From the NCBI RefSeq assembly GCF_014199265.1, contig NZ_JACIJG010000007.1, positions 1 through 64,000 on the forward strand: a stretch of DNA of 64,000 bases. The letters are read 5' to 3'. The stretch's first letter is position 1, and each line of letters begins with the position of its first letter. A program made the position numbers and the translations under genes. The notes below the pieces were generated by a model, which saw nothing but the letters and a program-made list of their open reading frames with translations, had not been told where the DNA came from and searched no databases. The stretch comes from Brucella daejeonensis. Its GTDB lineage: Bacteria; Pseudomonadota; Alphaproteobacteria; Rhizobiales; Rhizobiaceae. Shown here in pieces: positions 27,020 to 36,929 of this stretch.

Positions 27020-29274
27020 GCTGTTGCGTCGAGAATGCGCAGATCGCAACCGTCATGCAGGCTGTATCTCCCGACGAGATGCAACTCGCCAGCCGTGCGC
27101 TCGGCGACGGCCTGCGCCAGCTCGACCTGTCGGTGCCGGGCGTTCATTGCGGATTGTGCATCAAGACCATCGAAGAAGCCCTGGGCAAGATTCCGGGCAT
27201 TGCCTATGCGCGCGTCAATCTCACCGCGCGTCGCGTGACGCTGCGCTGGAAGGACGGCGAGACCCCGCCCAATGTGGTCGATCCCTTGCGCAAGCTCGGC
27301 TATGAGGCGCATATCTTCGACATGGCGCAGGACAAGGACCCGGCCTTCACGCGTCTGCTGATCGCGCTTGGCGTCGCGGGTTTCGCATCGAGCAATGTCA
27401 TGCTTCTGTCCGTCGCCGTCTGGTCGGGCGCGGATGCGGCAACGCGCGATCTGTTCCACTGGATTTCCGGCCTCATCGCCCTGCCGACACTGATCTATTC
27501 CGGCCGCATCTTCTATGTTTCCGCGTGGAATGCCTTTCGCGCCGGGCGCCTCAATATGGATGTGCCGATTGCGCTTGCCATTACGCTCGCCTTCGCAATG
27601 AGTGTTTTTGAAACGCTGAACCATGGCCAGCACGCTTATTTCGATGCCTCGGTCTCGCTGCTTTTCTTCCTGCTCATCGGGCGCACGCTCGACCATCTGA
27701 TGCGCACGCGCGCGCGCTCCGCCGTGCGCGGGCTGGCGCAACTGGGTTCACGCGGCGCTGTGGTGATCGGTGAAAACGACGAGCGCAACTATCTTCCGGT
27801 CAACGAAATCCGTCCCGGAATGCGCATCATTCTGGCGGCGGGCGAACGCGTTCCGGTGGACGCAAGGGTCGAGGAAGGGCGCTCCGAACTCGACTGCGCC
27901 ATCGCATCCGGCGAAAGCGATGCGGTGCCGGTCGGCCCCGGCTCGGATATTCGCGCCGGGACGCTCAATCTTTCCATGCCGCTGGTCATTCGCGCCACGG
28001 CACAGGCAAGAGACTCTTTCCTTGCCGAAATGGTGCGACTGATGGACGTGGCCGAAGGCGGACGCGCCACCTATCGCCGCATTGCCGACCGGGCATCGGA
28101 ACTTTATGTGCCGATGGTGCATTCCATCGCCTTTCTCGCCTTTGTGGGCTGGATGTTCTACACGGGCGGCGACTGGTATCGCTCGATCTATATCGCCATC
28201 TGCACGCTGATCATCACCTGCCCCTGCGCGCTGGCGCTGGCGGTCCCCATCGTGCAGGTGGTGGCAGCGCGTCGCCTGTTTGAAAACGGCATCATGATCA
28301 AGGACGGCTCCGCAATGGAGCGCATGGCCGAAATCGACACCGCCATTTTCGACAAGACCGGCACGCTGACGCTCGGCCAGCCGCGTCTGGTCAGGCCAGA
28401 GGGCATAGACCCGCACAATCTCGAAATCGCCGCCGAACTGTCGCTTTATTCGCGCCACCCGCTGTCGCGCGCGCTGGCGCTCTTCTCCGGCGCAAAGCCG
28501 ATGACCGCCTATAGCCGCATCGAGGAAGTGCCGGGTTCAGGCATCGAGGCGGAACTGAACGGCACGATCTATCGTCTGGGCAAGCGCGACTGGGCCGGTG
28601 ACGATGTAAATTCCTTAGCCGCCAATGGCCCCGAAACCTGTCTTTCCATCAATGGCACACTGGTTGAAACCTTCCGTTTTGAAGACAGCCCGCGTGAGGA
28701 TGCGGTTGCAGCCATCGGCGCACTGAAACGCAATGGCCTGAAGCTGGAGATCATTTCCGGCGACAAATTGCCTGCCGTGCAGAAGTTGAGCCATTATCTT
28801 GGCGTTGAAAACTACCGCGCCGAGGTGTTGCCTGCCGACAAGTCGCAACTGGTGCAAGAACGGATGTCCGAGGGCCGCAAGGTGCTGATGGTCGGCGACG
28901 GGCTGAACGATGCCCCAGCCCTTGTTGCGGCGCATGTGTCGATGGCGCCCGCAACCGCCGCCGATATCGGACGCAATGCCGCCGATTTCGTGTTCCTGCG
29001 GTCGAGCCTCTCCGCCGTGCCGCTGGCCTTTGCCGTCTCTAAGGAAGCTGGCAAACTGATCCGCCAGAATTTTGCGCTGTCGATCGGCTATAATATCATC
29101 GCCGTGCCGGTTGCCGTTTTCGGCTATGTGACGCCGCTGGTGGCAGCACTTTCCATGTCGCTGTCATCGGTCATCGTGGTCACCAATGCGCTGCGCCTGA
29201 AAGCGGGCAAGCAGGAACAACAGGTGCGGGACATGACCGCCCCGTCAGGGATCATGAAAGAGGCGCACAAATGA
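27016..29274 (+). CDS. ccoI: Copper-exporting P-type ATPase CcoI/FixI
   Basis: CcoI is a P1B-type ATPase that moves copper for CuB assembly. The 752-residue protein starts from GTG. It has an N-terminal heavy-metal domain with GVHCGLCIKTIEEAL and eight helices. The metal site is TCPCALALAVP, the phosphorylation motif DKTGTLTLG and the hinge GDGLNDAPAL. An extra CC pair sits at residues 2-3. It overlaps ccoH and ccoS by four bases each. Confidence 0.96.
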   Translation: MSCCVENAQIATVMQAVSPDEMQLASRALGDGLRQLDLSVPGVHCGLCIKTIEEALGKIPGIAYARVNLTARRVTLRWKDGETPPNVVDPLRKLGYEAHIFDMAQDKDPAFTRLLIALGVAGFASSNVMLLSVAVWSGADAATRDLFHWISGLIALPTLIYSGRIFYVSAWNAFRAGRLNMDVPIALAITLAFAMSVFETLNHGQHAYFDASVSLLFFLLIGRTLDHLMRTRARSAVRGLAQLGSRGAVVIGENDERNYLPVNEIRPGMRIILAAGERVPVDARVEEGRSELDCAIASGESDAVPVGPGSDIRAGTLNLSMPLVIRATAQARDSFLAEMVRLMDVAEGGRATYRRIADRASELYVPMVHSIAFLAFVGWMFYTGGDWYRSIYIAICTLIITCPCALALAVPIVQVVAARRLFENGIMIKDGSAMERMAEIDTAIFDKTGTLTLGQPRLVRPEGIDPHNLEIAAELSLYSRHPLSRALALFSGAKPMTAYSRIEEVPGSGIEAELNGTIYRLGKRDWAGDDVNSLAANGPETCLSINGTLVETFRFEDSPREDAVAAIGALKRNGLKLEIISGDKLPAVQKLSHYLGVENYRAEVLPADKSQLVQERMSEGRKVLMVGDGLNDAPALVAAHVSMAPATAADIGRNAADFVFLRSSLSAVPLAFAVSKEAGKLIRQNFALSIGYNIIAVPVAVFGYVTPLVAALSMSLSSVIVVTNALRLKAGKQEQQVRDMTAPSGIMKEAHK

Positions 29275-29429
29275 GCGGGCTTCTTTTCCTCATCCCCATC
29301 GCACTGTTTCTGGGGCTGTTGGGGCTGATCGGCTTCCTGTGGTCGCTCAAAAACGGCCAGTATGACGATCTTGACGGCGCGGCCAACCGCATCCTGCTCG
29401 ATGATGAATCTAGCCCAAGATCAAAATAG
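29271..29429 (+). CDS. ccoS: cbb3 oxidase maturation protein CcoS/FixS
   Basis: The 52-residue protein has one helix ([20 protein letters not shown]) followed by [22 protein letters not shown], the conserved CcoS motif. CcoS is needed to insert cofactors into CcoN. It overlaps ccoI by ATGA. Its final 20 bases overlap the 3' end of the convergent glycerate kinase gene. Confidence 0.94.
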   Translation: MSGLLFLIPIALFLGLLGLIGFLWSLKNGQYDDLDGAANRILLDDESSPRSK

Positions 29430-30696
29430 CCCTGAGATCGTTGACATTGGTGCCGGTCGGTCCCGGCACGAACAGATCGCCAATGGCGTTGAACGCCGTC
29501 CATGCGTCATTATTGGCAAGCCGCGCCGCGCCATCCTCGCCCGTTTTTTGCAGGCGCATAACCGTCGTGCCATCAGCAAAAGCCCCGGCATTGTCTTCCG
29601 AACCGTCGATACCGTCCGTATCGGCGGCAAGCGCATGGATTTGAGCATAGCCATCAATATCGAGCGCGAAGGACAGCAGAAACTCGCTGTTGCGCCCGCC
29701 CTTGCCGCCTTTACCGCGCAGCGTGACCGTGGTTTCACCGCCTGACAGGATCACCACCGGCTTTTTGAACGGGCGGTCACGGTCGGCCACTTCACGGGCA
29801 ATCGCCGCATGAACATGCGCCACTTCACGCGCCTCGCCTTCCATCGCATCCGACAGGATCACCGCCTCGACGCCACGGCGTGCCGCTTCTGCCGCTGCGG
29901 CTTCCAGCGATACGGCGGCGGACGCAATCACCCGCACCTCGTTTCTCGCAAAAGCCGGATCGTCGGGTTTGGGTGCGTGGGCGTTTTCGCTTTTGATATG
30001 GGCAAGAACGGCTTGCGGCAGATCGAGCTTGTAGCGATCGATGATCTTCAGCGCCTCGTCGCGGCTGGTTGCGTCGGGTACGGTCGGACCGGAGGCCACA
30101 AAGGCCGGATTGTCGCCCGGAATATCGGACACGACCAGCGAGAACACTTTGGCCGGATGTGCCGCAGCAGCAAGCCTGCCGCCCTTGATGGTGGAGAGGT
30201 GTTTTCTCACCGCATTCATTGCCGAAATCGGCGCGCCCGATGCGAGCAGCGCCTTGTTGACGGCGATTTCATCTTCCAGCGTCATGCCTTCGGGCGGTGA
30301 CGGCAACAGTGCCGAACCACCGCCGGATATAAGCGCCACGACCAGATCGTCTTCGGTGAGGCCCGAGACGGCATCGAACATGCGCTTCGATGCCGCAAGC
30401 CCGGCTGCATCCGGCACCGGATGCGCGGCTTCGATGATCTCGATCCGCTCGCACTTGCAGCCGTAGCCATAGCGCGTCACCACCACGCCTTCGAGTGGCG
30501 CGTCGTGTTTTTCAGCCCAGGCGCGCTCAAAAGCCGCCGCCATCTGGGCCGAACCCTTGCCAGCGCCAATGACGATCGTGCGCCCCCTCGGCCTTGCGGG
30601 CAGATTGGCGCGGATCACCAATTCGGGATCGGCCGCAGCAACGGCGGCATCGAAAAGACTGGTCAGAAACTTTTTCGGGTCGGCGATGGCAGTCAT
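29410..30696 (-). CDS. ttuD: Glycerate kinase, MOFRL (GckA/TtuD) type
   Basis: The 428-residue protein belongs to the glycerate 2-kinase/TtuD family. Signatures are [34 protein letters not shown] and the MOFRL C-terminal block [16 protein letters not shown]...[15 protein letters not shown]. These enzymes make 2-phosphoglycerate from D-glycerate; some relatives were first described as hydroxypyruvate reductase. Downstream of glxR, hyi and gcl on the same strand, it completes glyoxylate assimilation. The last bases overlap ccoS on the other strand. Confidence 0.92.
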   Translation of the reverse strand: MTAIADPKKFLTSLFDAAVAAADPELVIRANLPARPRGRTIVIGAGKGSAQMAAAFERAWAEKHDAPLEGVVVTRYGYGCKCERIEIIEAAHPVPDAAGLAASKRMFDAVSGLTEDDLVVALISGGGSALLPSPPEGMTLEDEIAVNKALLASGAPISAMNAVRKHLSTIKGGRLAAAAHPAKVFSLVVSDIPGDNPAFVASGPTVPDATSRDEALKIIDRYKLDLPQAVLAHIKSENAHAPKPDDPAFARNEVRVIASAAVSLEAAAAEAARRGVEAVILSDAMEGEAREVAHVHAAIAREVADRDRPFKKPVVILSGGETTVTLRGKGGKGGRNSEFLLSFALDIDGYAQIHALAADTDGIDGSEDNAGAFADGTTVMRLQKTGEDGAARLANNDAWTAFNAIGDLFVPGPTGTNVNDLRAILILG

Positions 30697-30818
30697 GGAA
30701 ATCCCGGTGTTCGCGTTTGAATGGCGGCACTATTCCGCGTCGCGCCTGCAAAATCAATGTGGAGCCGGCCATCTCCTCCAGACCGCCAGCTCCACCCCTC
30801 TCCCCTCCGAAGAGCTGA

Positions 30819-31703
30819 TCACGCCACGTCGTGATTGGCCATGCGCTCCAGCGCACGCACGAGACCGGAATGATCGAGACCGTCATCGCCATGCGCCGCG
30901 CAGGAGTTGAAAAGTTCCTGCGCCGTTGCCGTATTGGGCAGCGAAACACCCAGCGCCTTTGCGCCCTGAAGCGCGAGATTGAGGTCTTTCTGATGCAGCG
31001 CAATGCGGAAGCCGGGGTCGAAGGTGCGCTTGATCATGCGCTCGCCATGCACTTCGAGAATGCGCGACGAGGCAAAGCCACCCATCAACGCATCGCGCAC
31101 CTTGGCTGGATCGGCACCCGCCTTGGAAGCGAAAACCAGAGCCTCGGCCACGGCCTCGATGTTGAGCGCAACGATGATCTGGTTTGCAACCTTGGTGGTC
31201 TGGCCGTCGCCGCAATCGCCGACGAGAGTGATATTCTTGCCCATGAGTTTCAGGAGCGGTAGCGCCTGATCGAAAGCCGCCTGCGCGCCGCCCGCCATGA
31301 TGGAGAGGCTTGCATTTTTCGCGCCCACTTCGCCGCCAGACACCGGCGCGTCGATATATTCCGCACCCGTTGCGCGAACCTTCTTTGCAAATTCCTTGGT
31401 TTCGATGGGCGAGATCGAGCTCATGTCGATGAGCGTCTTGCCCTTGCCCAGCCCCTCTATCGCACCGCCCTGATTAAAGAGCACTTCGGCAACCTGCGGC
31501 GTGTCCGGCAGCATGAGGATCGTCGTTTCGCAATGCGCTGCGACATCCTTCGGCGTGTCGAGGATGTGCAGGCCGTTGTCGATCAGATCCTGATGCGGCG
31601 GGATAAAGTGCTTTGAGGTGAAAAGCTGATGCCCCGCATCCTGCAAATGCCGCGCCATGGGCGTTCCCATGATCCCCAGTCCGATGAAACCTATTTTCGC
31701 CAT
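30819..31703 (-). CDS. glxR: Tartronate semialdehyde reductase
   Basis: The 294-residue protein has the beta-hydroxyacid dehydrogenase signature GFIGLGIMGTPMARHLQDAG for NAD(P) and DAPVSGGEVGAKNASLSIM for substrate, with the catalytic Lys in TTKVANQIIVALN. It reduces tartronate semialdehyde to D-glycerate. Gene order gcl-hyi-glxR-kinase supports this assignment over other hydroxyisobutyrate dehydrogenases. A 122-base gap separates it from the kinase. Confidence 0.93.
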   Translation of the reverse strand: MAKIGFIGLGIMGTPMARHLQDAGHQLFTSKHFIPPHQDLIDNGLHILDTPKDVAAHCETTILMLPDTPQVAEVLFNQGGAIEGLGKGKTLIDMSSISPIETKEFAKKVRATGAEYIDAPVSGGEVGAKNASLSIMAGGAQAAFDQALPLLKLMGKNITLVGDCGDGQTTKVANQIIVALNIEAVAEALVFASKAGADPAKVRDALMGGFASSRILEVHGERMIKRTFDPGFRIALHQKDLNLALQGAKALGVSLPNTATAQELFNSCAAHGDDGLDHSGLVRALERMANHDVA

Positions 31704-31752
31704 GACATATCTCCCTTATGCGCTCAGCCGTTCGGCTTCATATTGACTTTTT

Positions 31753-31807
31753 TCTTCACGCATTATCCAACGCAAAACCGCTTCGCACTTTTGCTGGAAA
31801 TGCTTTA
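31753..31807. repeat. Dispersed repeat overlapping the end of hyi
   Basis: The stretch ACGCATTATCC...AACCGCTTCGCACTTTTGCTG matches the tail module of the repeat at 12601-12702 closely. The stop codon of hyi (31756-31758) and about the last 16 codons lie inside it. Confidence 0.8.
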
Positions 31808-32568
31808 AACCAGCCCAGACCTTCTTCGGTCGTGGTCTTCGGCTTGTATTCGCAACCGATCCAGCCCCGATAACCGGCCGCTTTCAGTGCTTCAAAAACC
31901 ACCGGATAATTGATTTCGCCCGTTCCCGGCTCGTTACGGCCCGGATTGTCGGCAAGCTGGATATGGGCGATCAGCGGCTTGTAGCGCTCATAGGTGGCGA
32001 TGAGTTCGCCGCGCGTGCGCTGCTGGTGATAGAGGTCATACTGGATGAACAGATTGTTGCTGCCGACCTCGTCGATGATCGAAACCGCCTGCTCCACCGT
32101 GTTCAGGTAAAAGCCCGGAATATCGTAATGGTTGATCGGCTCGATCAGCAGGCGAATGCCGTGCTTGCCCAGTTCGCGCGCCGCCAGCCGCAGATTGCTG
32201 ACGAAAGTGGCGCGCAGTACATCCGGGTCCACGCCCTGCGGCGCGATACCAGACAGGCAGTTGACCTGCGAACAATTGAGCGTCGCAGCATAGTCGATGG
32301 CATCGGCCACGCCGCGCCGGAATTCGTCCACGCGATCCGGCAGGACCGCGATGCCACGTTCGCCGCCCGCCCAGTTACCGGCGGGCAGGTTGTGCAGGAC
32401 CTGCGCCAGATTATGTTTTGCAAGCTCGGCTTTCAACTCATGCCGGTTGAACTCATAGGGAAAGAGATATTCCACCCCGGTGAATCCGGCCTTGGCGGCT
32501 AGACCAAAGCGCTCCATGAAGGGCGCTTCATTGAAAAGCATGGTGAGATTGGCTGCAAATCTCGGCAT
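31756..32568 (-). CDS. hyi: Hydroxypyruvate isomerase
   Basis: Hyi interconverts hydroxypyruvate and tartronate semialdehyde. The 270-residue protein is a xylose-isomerase-like TIM barrel. It starts MPRFAANLTMLFNEAPFMERF and carries LLIEPINHYDIPGFYLN and GEINYPVVFEALKAAGYRGWIGCEYKP near the C-terminal metal site. The family normally ends just after the WIGCEYKP...GLGW segment. Here the last residues (KAFPAKVRSGFALDNA) are encoded by a dispersed repeat, so the tail is probably not ancestral. It lies 182 bases after gcl. Confidence 0.93.
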   Translation of the reverse strand: MPRFAANLTMLFNEAPFMERFGLAAKAGFTGVEYLFPYEFNRHELKAELAKHNLAQVLHNLPAGNWAGGERGIAVLPDRVDEFRRGVADAIDYAATLNCSQVNCLSGIAPQGVDPDVLRATFVSNLRLAARELGKHGIRLLIEPINHYDIPGFYLNTVEQAVSIIDEVGSNNLFIQYDLYHQQRTRGELIATYERYKPLIAHIQLADNPGRNEPGTGEINYPVVFEALKAAGYRGWIGCEYKPKTTTEEGLGWFKAFPAKVRSGFALDNA

Positions 32569-32590
32569 TTTCGCCTCCTTGAACTTTATT

Positions 32591-32640
32591 TTTTACGCAA
32601 TTCCGATGGAAACTGTTTCGCACTTTCCTGAAATTGCCCT
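32591..32640. repeat. Second tail-module repeat between hyi and gcl
   Basis: TTTACGCAATTCCGATGGAAACTGTTTCGCACTTTCCTG is a diverged copy of the module at 31753-31807. It is in the same orientation relative to the window, just upstream of the hyi start. Confidence 0.7.
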
Positions 32641-32654
32641 CACTCTGTTCTTTT

Positions 32655-32712
32655 CCCTCGCCCTTCGAGACGCCTCCCTTCGACAGGCTCGGGAGGCTCC
32701 TCAGGATGAGGG
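32655..32712. repeat. REP-like palindrome between gcl and hyi
   Basis: CCCTCGCCCTTCGAG on the left pairs with CTCAGGATGAGGG on the right with mismatches; inner GCCTCCC/GGGAGGC forms a second stem. Related copies lie at 35566-35607, 56950-56995 and 57039-57089. It would sit in the leader between two genes of one transcript. Confidence 0.8.
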
Positions 32713-32750
32713 AGAAACGTGGCAATCGATCAACGTGAAACCATCACGAT

Positions 32751-34535
32751 CTAATCGAGAAGAGCCGCAATCGCTGTCGGCGCATCTTCGCCGCGTTCGG
32801 CCAGTTCCTCGAATTCAACCACCTGATCGATGTCGGTGCCCATGGAGATATTGGTGACGCGTTCGAGAATGAATTCCAGCACGACCGGCACCTGATGTTC
32901 CTGCATCAGCGCTTTTGCTGTCTCAAATCCTTCAGCGAACTGGTCGGGACGACGCACCCGCACCGCCTTGCAACCAAGCCCTTCGGCAACGGCCACATGA
33001 TCGACGCCATAGCCCTTTTCCGCATCGCCCGACGCATTGATATTGTCGAAGGCCAGGCTGACTTCGAAGTCCATGTTGAAACCGCGCTGCGCCTGACGGA
33101 TGAGGCCGAGATAGGAATTGTTCACGACCACATGGATATAGGGCAGCTTGTGCTGCGCGCCGACCGCCAGTTCCTCGATCATGAACTGGAAATCGTAATC
33201 GCCGGACAGCGCGACGATGGGCCGGTCGGGATCGGCGGCGCGCACGCCAAGCGCCGCTGGCAAGGTCCAGCCAAGCGGCCCGGCCTGCCCGCAATTGATC
33301 CAGTTGCGCGGACGATAGACATGCAGGAACTGCGCGCCCGCAATCTGGCTGAGACCGATGGTCGTGACATAACAGGTGTCGCGCCCGAACGCCTTGTTCA
33401 TCTCTTCATAGACGCGCTGCGGTTTCAGCGGCGTCTGCTCGAAATGGGTCTTGCGCAGCATGGTGCGCTTGCGCCCCTGACATTCCTCGGCCCAGCCGGA
33501 CCAGTCGCGCAGCTTGCCCGCCGACTTCCATTCGGTGGCAACGTCCAGCAGCAGTTTCAGCGCCTTGCCCGCATCCGAGACAATGCCGAAATCCGGCGCG
33601 AAAACACGTCCGATCTGCGTCGGCTCGATGTCGATATGAATGAAGGTGCGATCCTTCCGGTAGGTATCGATCGTGCCGGTGTGCCGGTTGGCCCAGCGAT
33701 TGCCGATGCCGATGACGCAATCGGAAGCAAGCAGGTTCGCATTGCCATAGCGATGCGACGTCTGGAGCCCGCACATGCCCGCCATCAGGCGATGATCGTC
33801 GGGAATAACGCCCCAGCCCATCAGGGTCGGGATGACCGGAATGCCGGTGATTTCGGCGAATTCAACCAGCAGATCGGAGGCATCGGCATTGATGATGCCG
33901 CCACCTGCAACGATCAGCGGGCGCTCCGCCGCGTTCAGCATGGCCAGCGCCTTTTCGGCCTGCGCCCGCGTCGCGGACGGCTTAAAGGCCTCCATCGGCT
34001 GATAGGTGTCGATGTCGAACTCGATTTCGGCCATCTGTACGTCGATCGGCAGGTCGATCAGGACCGGACCCGGACGGCCCGAACGCATGATGTGAAACGC
34101 CTTCTGGAAGACATACGGCACCAGTGCCGGTTCCATGACCGTGACCGCCCATTTGGTGACGGGGGCCGCGATCTTGGCAATATCAACCGCCTGAAAATCT
34201 TCCTTGTCGAGACGTGCGCGTGGGGCCTGTCCCGTGACGCAGAGGATCGGGATCGAGTCGGCCGACGCCGAATAAAGCCCGGTGATCATGTCGGTGCCAG
34301 CGGGGCCGGACGTACCGATGCACAGGCCGATATTGCCATGTCTGGCGCGGGTATAGCCCTCGGCCATATGCGAAGCGCCTTCGACATGACGCGCCAGTAT
34401 GTGGCGGATCGAGCCACGCGCCTTCATGGCCGAATAAAACGGATTGATGGCTGCGCCCGGCACACCGAAAGCGCAATTGATCCCTTCTCTTTCCAGCACA
34501 AGCACCGCTGCATCGACTGCACGCATTCTGGCCAT
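32751..34535 (-). CDS. gcl: Glyoxylate carboligase (tartronate-semialdehyde synthase)
   Basis: Gcl joins two glyoxylate molecules into tartronate semialdehyde and CO2 using thiamine diphosphate. The 594-residue protein starts [19 protein letters not shown] and contains [15 protein letters not shown]. The ThDP motif is [30 protein letters not shown]. Its length matches the family. The ATG at 34535 follows a strong AGGAGG site; an ATG ten codons upstream is less likely. First gene of the glyoxylate set, divergent from an IclR regulator. Confidence 0.97.
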   Translation of the reverse strand: MARMRAVDAAVLVLEREGINCAFGVPGAAINPFYSAMKARGSIRHILARHVEGASHMAEGYTRARHGNIGLCIGTSGPAGTDMITGLYSASADSIPILCVTGQAPRARLDKEDFQAVDIAKIAAPVTKWAVTVMEPALVPYVFQKAFHIMRSGRPGPVLIDLPIDVQMAEIEFDIDTYQPMEAFKPSATRAQAEKALAMLNAAERPLIVAGGGIINADASDLLVEFAEITGIPVIPTLMGWGVIPDDHRLMAGMCGLQTSHRYGNANLLASDCVIGIGNRWANRHTGTIDTYRKDRTFIHIDIEPTQIGRVFAPDFGIVSDAGKALKLLLDVATEWKSAGKLRDWSGWAEECQGRKRTMLRKTHFEQTPLKPQRVYEEMNKAFGRDTCYVTTIGLSQIAGAQFLHVYRPRNWINCGQAGPLGWTLPAALGVRAADPDRPIVALSGDYDFQFMIEELAVGAQHKLPYIHVVVNNSYLGLIRQAQRGFNMDFEVSLAFDNINASGDAEKGYGVDHVAVAEGLGCKAVRVRRPDQFAEGFETAKALMQEHQVPVVLEFILERVTNISMGTDIDQVVEFEELAERGEDAPTAIAALLD

Positions 34536-34564
34536 GGCCGTTCCTCCTATGGATACATTCTCCA

Positions 34565-34617
34565 TTTACCTATGTTATTTTCAAAAAATGGAAATGCATA
34601 CCATTATATGGAAATAA
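34565..34617. promoter_or_regulatory. Candidate IclR operator between gcl and the regulator
   Basis: Within this A/T-rich stretch ATGGAAAT occurs twice (about 34589 and 34609) and CCATTATATGG forms a small perfect palindrome between them. It lies centrally in the divergent gcl/iclR region. Binding by the neighbouring IclR protein is inferred. Confidence 0.5.
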
Positions 34618-34709
34618 AGATTTTCAACGGAATGGCGATAATCGACGCCTCTTTTCGCACCCGCGGCAATGGGATAGTGATGGATAATCAGGGAATCGGA
34701 GGTGCGTTC

Positions 34710-35528
34710 ATGGAACAGGCGAAGGCGAAGCGGGGCCGCAAGGCGGCGGAAGATGCCGCGCCCACTTCCGTGCAGGTTCTGGATCGCAGCCTGAAACTAT
34801 TGGCGCTGATTGCCGAAAATGACGGATCGACGCTGACGGATCTGTCCGAGGCCAGCGGCATGGCTCCGTCCACGGTGCATCGGCTGCTATCGTCGCTCGC
34901 CAATCACGGCATGGTTACGCACGATCTGGAGACGGGAGACTGGGTGATCGGCGTCAAGGCCTTCGAGATCGGCAACGCCTTTCGCCGTTTCCGCAAGCTT
35001 GGCACGCTGGCGCGGCCCTATCTGAAACAGTTGATGGAAACGAGCGGCGAGACCGCCAATATCGGCGTCGAGGACGATGGCGATGTGGTTTTCATTTCGC
35101 AGATCGAAAGCCATGCGCCGATGCGCGCCTTCTTCCGCCCCGGTCGGCGCGGGCCGATCCACGCCTCGGGCATCGGCAAGGCGATCCTGTCCACCTGGTC
35201 GGACACGCAGATCGCCCATGCCCTACGCGGCAAAGCACTGGAACATTTTACGCCGCACACGCTCGATACGCTGCCCGTACTTCTGAAGGATATTCAGGCG
35301 ACGCGCGTGCGTGGCTGGTCTATCGATGACGAAGAGCACACGCTTGGCATGTGCTGCATCGCAGCCCCGATTTTCAATGAATATGGCGAGGCGATAGCCG
35401 GCATTTCCGTTTCCGGCCCCGCCGTGCGTCTGCCGAAGAAAGCGTGGGACGAACTTGGACCGATGATCCGCTCGACCGCCGACGAACTGACAAGAGCCAT
35501 CGGCGGCAAGCGCCCGGAAGAGTTTTAA
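34710..35528 (+). CDS. IclR-family regulator of the glyoxylate genes
   Basis: The 272-residue protein has a winged helix with SVQVLDRSLKLLALIAENDG and EASGMAPSTVHRLLSSLANHGMV, then an IclR effector domain ending in a conserved cysteine region (HTLGMCCIAAPIFNEYGEAIAGISVSGP). The ATG at 34710 has GGAGG seven bases before it (34698-34702). The frame extends far upstream, antisense to gcl, so upstream ATGs such as 34680 are less likely. Divergent orientation to gcl suggests AllR-like control by glyoxylate or a related acid. Confidence 0.92.
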   Translation: MEQAKAKRGRKAAEDAAPTSVQVLDRSLKLLALIAENDGSTLTDLSEASGMAPSTVHRLLSSLANHGMVTHDLETGDWVIGVKAFEIGNAFRRFRKLGTLARPYLKQLMETSGETANIGVEDDGDVVFISQIESHAPMRAFFRPGRRGPIHASGIGKAILSTWSDTQIAHALRGKALEHFTPHTLDTLPVLLKDIQATRVRGWSIDDEEHTLGMCCIAAPIFNEYGEAIAGISVSGPAVRLPKKAWDELGPMIRSTADELTRAIGGKRPEEF

Positions 35529-35622
35529 GCGTAGCGATTTAAGGCTAAACCAACGATGCTCTTTTCCCTCATCCTTCGAGGCTTCGCTCCGCACCTCAGG
35601 ATGAGGGAGAAGCGTAGCGATT
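35527..35622. repeat. REP-like palindrome flanked by 13-bp direct repeats
   Basis: CCCTCATCCTTCGAGG (from 35566) pairs with CTCAGGATGAGGG (to 35607). AAGCGTAGCGATT occurs at 35527-35539 and again at 35610-35622, on both sides of the palindrome. The left copy overlaps the iclR stop codon. Confidence 0.85.
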
Positions 35623-35627
35623 GAGCC

Positions 35628-36929
35628 TTACAGTTCGGCCTTGAGCGGCTTTCCCGCCACATAGGTTTCGGCAATGGCGCGATCATCGCCCAGCGTCTGC
35701 AACAGGAACAGTTCCTGCTCCAGCGTCGCGCCCGCCGCCATGCGCAGCCGCATCGGCGATGTAGCCGACGAATCCAGCACCACGATATCGGCTTCCGTAC
35801 CTTCGTCCAACGTGCCGATCCTGTCCTGCATCGACAGCGCCCGCGCATTGCCGAGCGTCATCATGTAGAAGGACTGGAATGGATTGAGCCGCTGCCCGCG
35901 CAATTGCAGAACCTTGTAGCCCTCATCCATGGTGCGCAGCATGGAAAAGCTGGTGCCGCCGCCGACATCGGTGGCAGCCGACATGCGCACCCCTGCCGCC
36001 TTCAGACGGTCGCGGTCGAAAAGGCCCGAACCGAGGAACAGGTTGGAGGTCGGGCAGAACACGGCGACCGAGCCGGTTTCCGCCATGACGCGCACTTCGC
36101 GGTCTTCCAAGTGGATCGAATGACCGAGCAGCGTCTTGTCGCCCAGAAGTCCGTAATGCTCGTAGATGCCGAGATAATCCGGCGCATCCGGGTAGAGCGA
36201 CTTGGTGAAGGTGATCTCGTCGTGATTTTCCGACAAATGCGTCTGGATAAAACAGTCGGGATGTTCACGGGCAAGCGCCTGAGATGCTTCAAGCTGTTCC
36301 GGCGTCGAGGTGATGGCAAAACGCGGCGTGATCACATAGTCGAGGCGATCCTTGCCGTGCCAGCGCGCAATCAGCGCCTTGGTGTCGTCATAGCCCGACT
36401 GCGCCGTGTCGCAGAGTGCTGGCGGCGCGTTGCGATCCATCATCACCTTGCCGCCCAGCATCCGCATGTTGCGGGCTTGCGAAGCACGGAAATAGGCATC
36501 AGCGCTTTGCGGATGAACCGAGCAATAGGCAACCGCGGTCGTCGTACCATGGCGGATCAGCTCGTCCAGAAAGCGCTCGGCGATGAATTCGGCATGCTGC
36601 TCGTCGGCGAATTTCTGCTCGGCCACGAATGTATAGGTGTTGAGCCATTCCAGCAGATTGGCCGCATAGGAGGCGACAACCTGCGTCTGCGGATAATGGA
36701 TATGCGTGTCGATGAAGCCGGGCAGGATCAGGTGCGGACGGTGATCCGCGACCTTCACATCCGCGCCCGCCTCCGCGCTCACACTGGCATAATCGCCAAG
36801 GCGCGCAATGCGTCCGCTTTCGACCAGCACCGCACCATCTTCGATATAGCGATAGGCGGCTGTGTCATCGAGCGCCTGCGGTTCGTCGCGAAAACTCAGC
36901 ACGCGGCCACGGATGAGAAGTCTGGTCAT
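35628..36929 (-). CDS. guaD: Guanine deaminase
   Basis: GuaD turns guanine into xanthine. The 433-residue amidohydrolase has the zinc motif LPGFIDTHIHYPQ, a second His in IQTHLSENHDEI and the catalytic region GHSIHLEDREV...ATDVGGGTSFSML. Length and motifs fit bacterial GuaD. It overlaps the end of puuD by four bases. Together with xdhABC and puuD it forms a guanine-to-urate path. Confidence 0.95.
   Translation of the reverse strand: MTRLLIRGRVLSFRDEPQALDDTAAYRYIEDGAVLVESGRIARLGDYASVSAEAGADVKVADHRPHLILPGFIDTHIHYPQTQVVASYAANLLEWLNTYTFVAEQKFADEQHAEFIAERFLDELIRHGTTTAVAYCSVHPQSADAYFRASQARNMRMLGGKVMMDRNAPPALCDTAQSGYDDTKALIARWHGKDRLDYVITPRFAITSTPEQLEASQALAREHPDCFIQTHLSENHDEITFTKSLYPDAPDYLGIYEHYGLLGDKTLLGHSIHLEDREVRVMAETGSVAVFCPTSNLFLGSGLFDRDRLKAAGVRMSAATDVGGGTSFSMLRTMDEGYKVLQLRGQRLNPFQSFYMMTLGNARALSMQDRIGTLDEGTEADIVVLDSSATSPMRLRMAAGATLEQELFLLQTLGDDRAIAETYVAGKPLKAEL

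Noticed and set aside
32895-34680. Long open plus-strand frame continuous with iclR, antisense to gcl
   Set aside because: High GC on the third codon position of gcl leaves the opposite strand open. The gcl protein is unmistakable and the IclR family starts at 34710.
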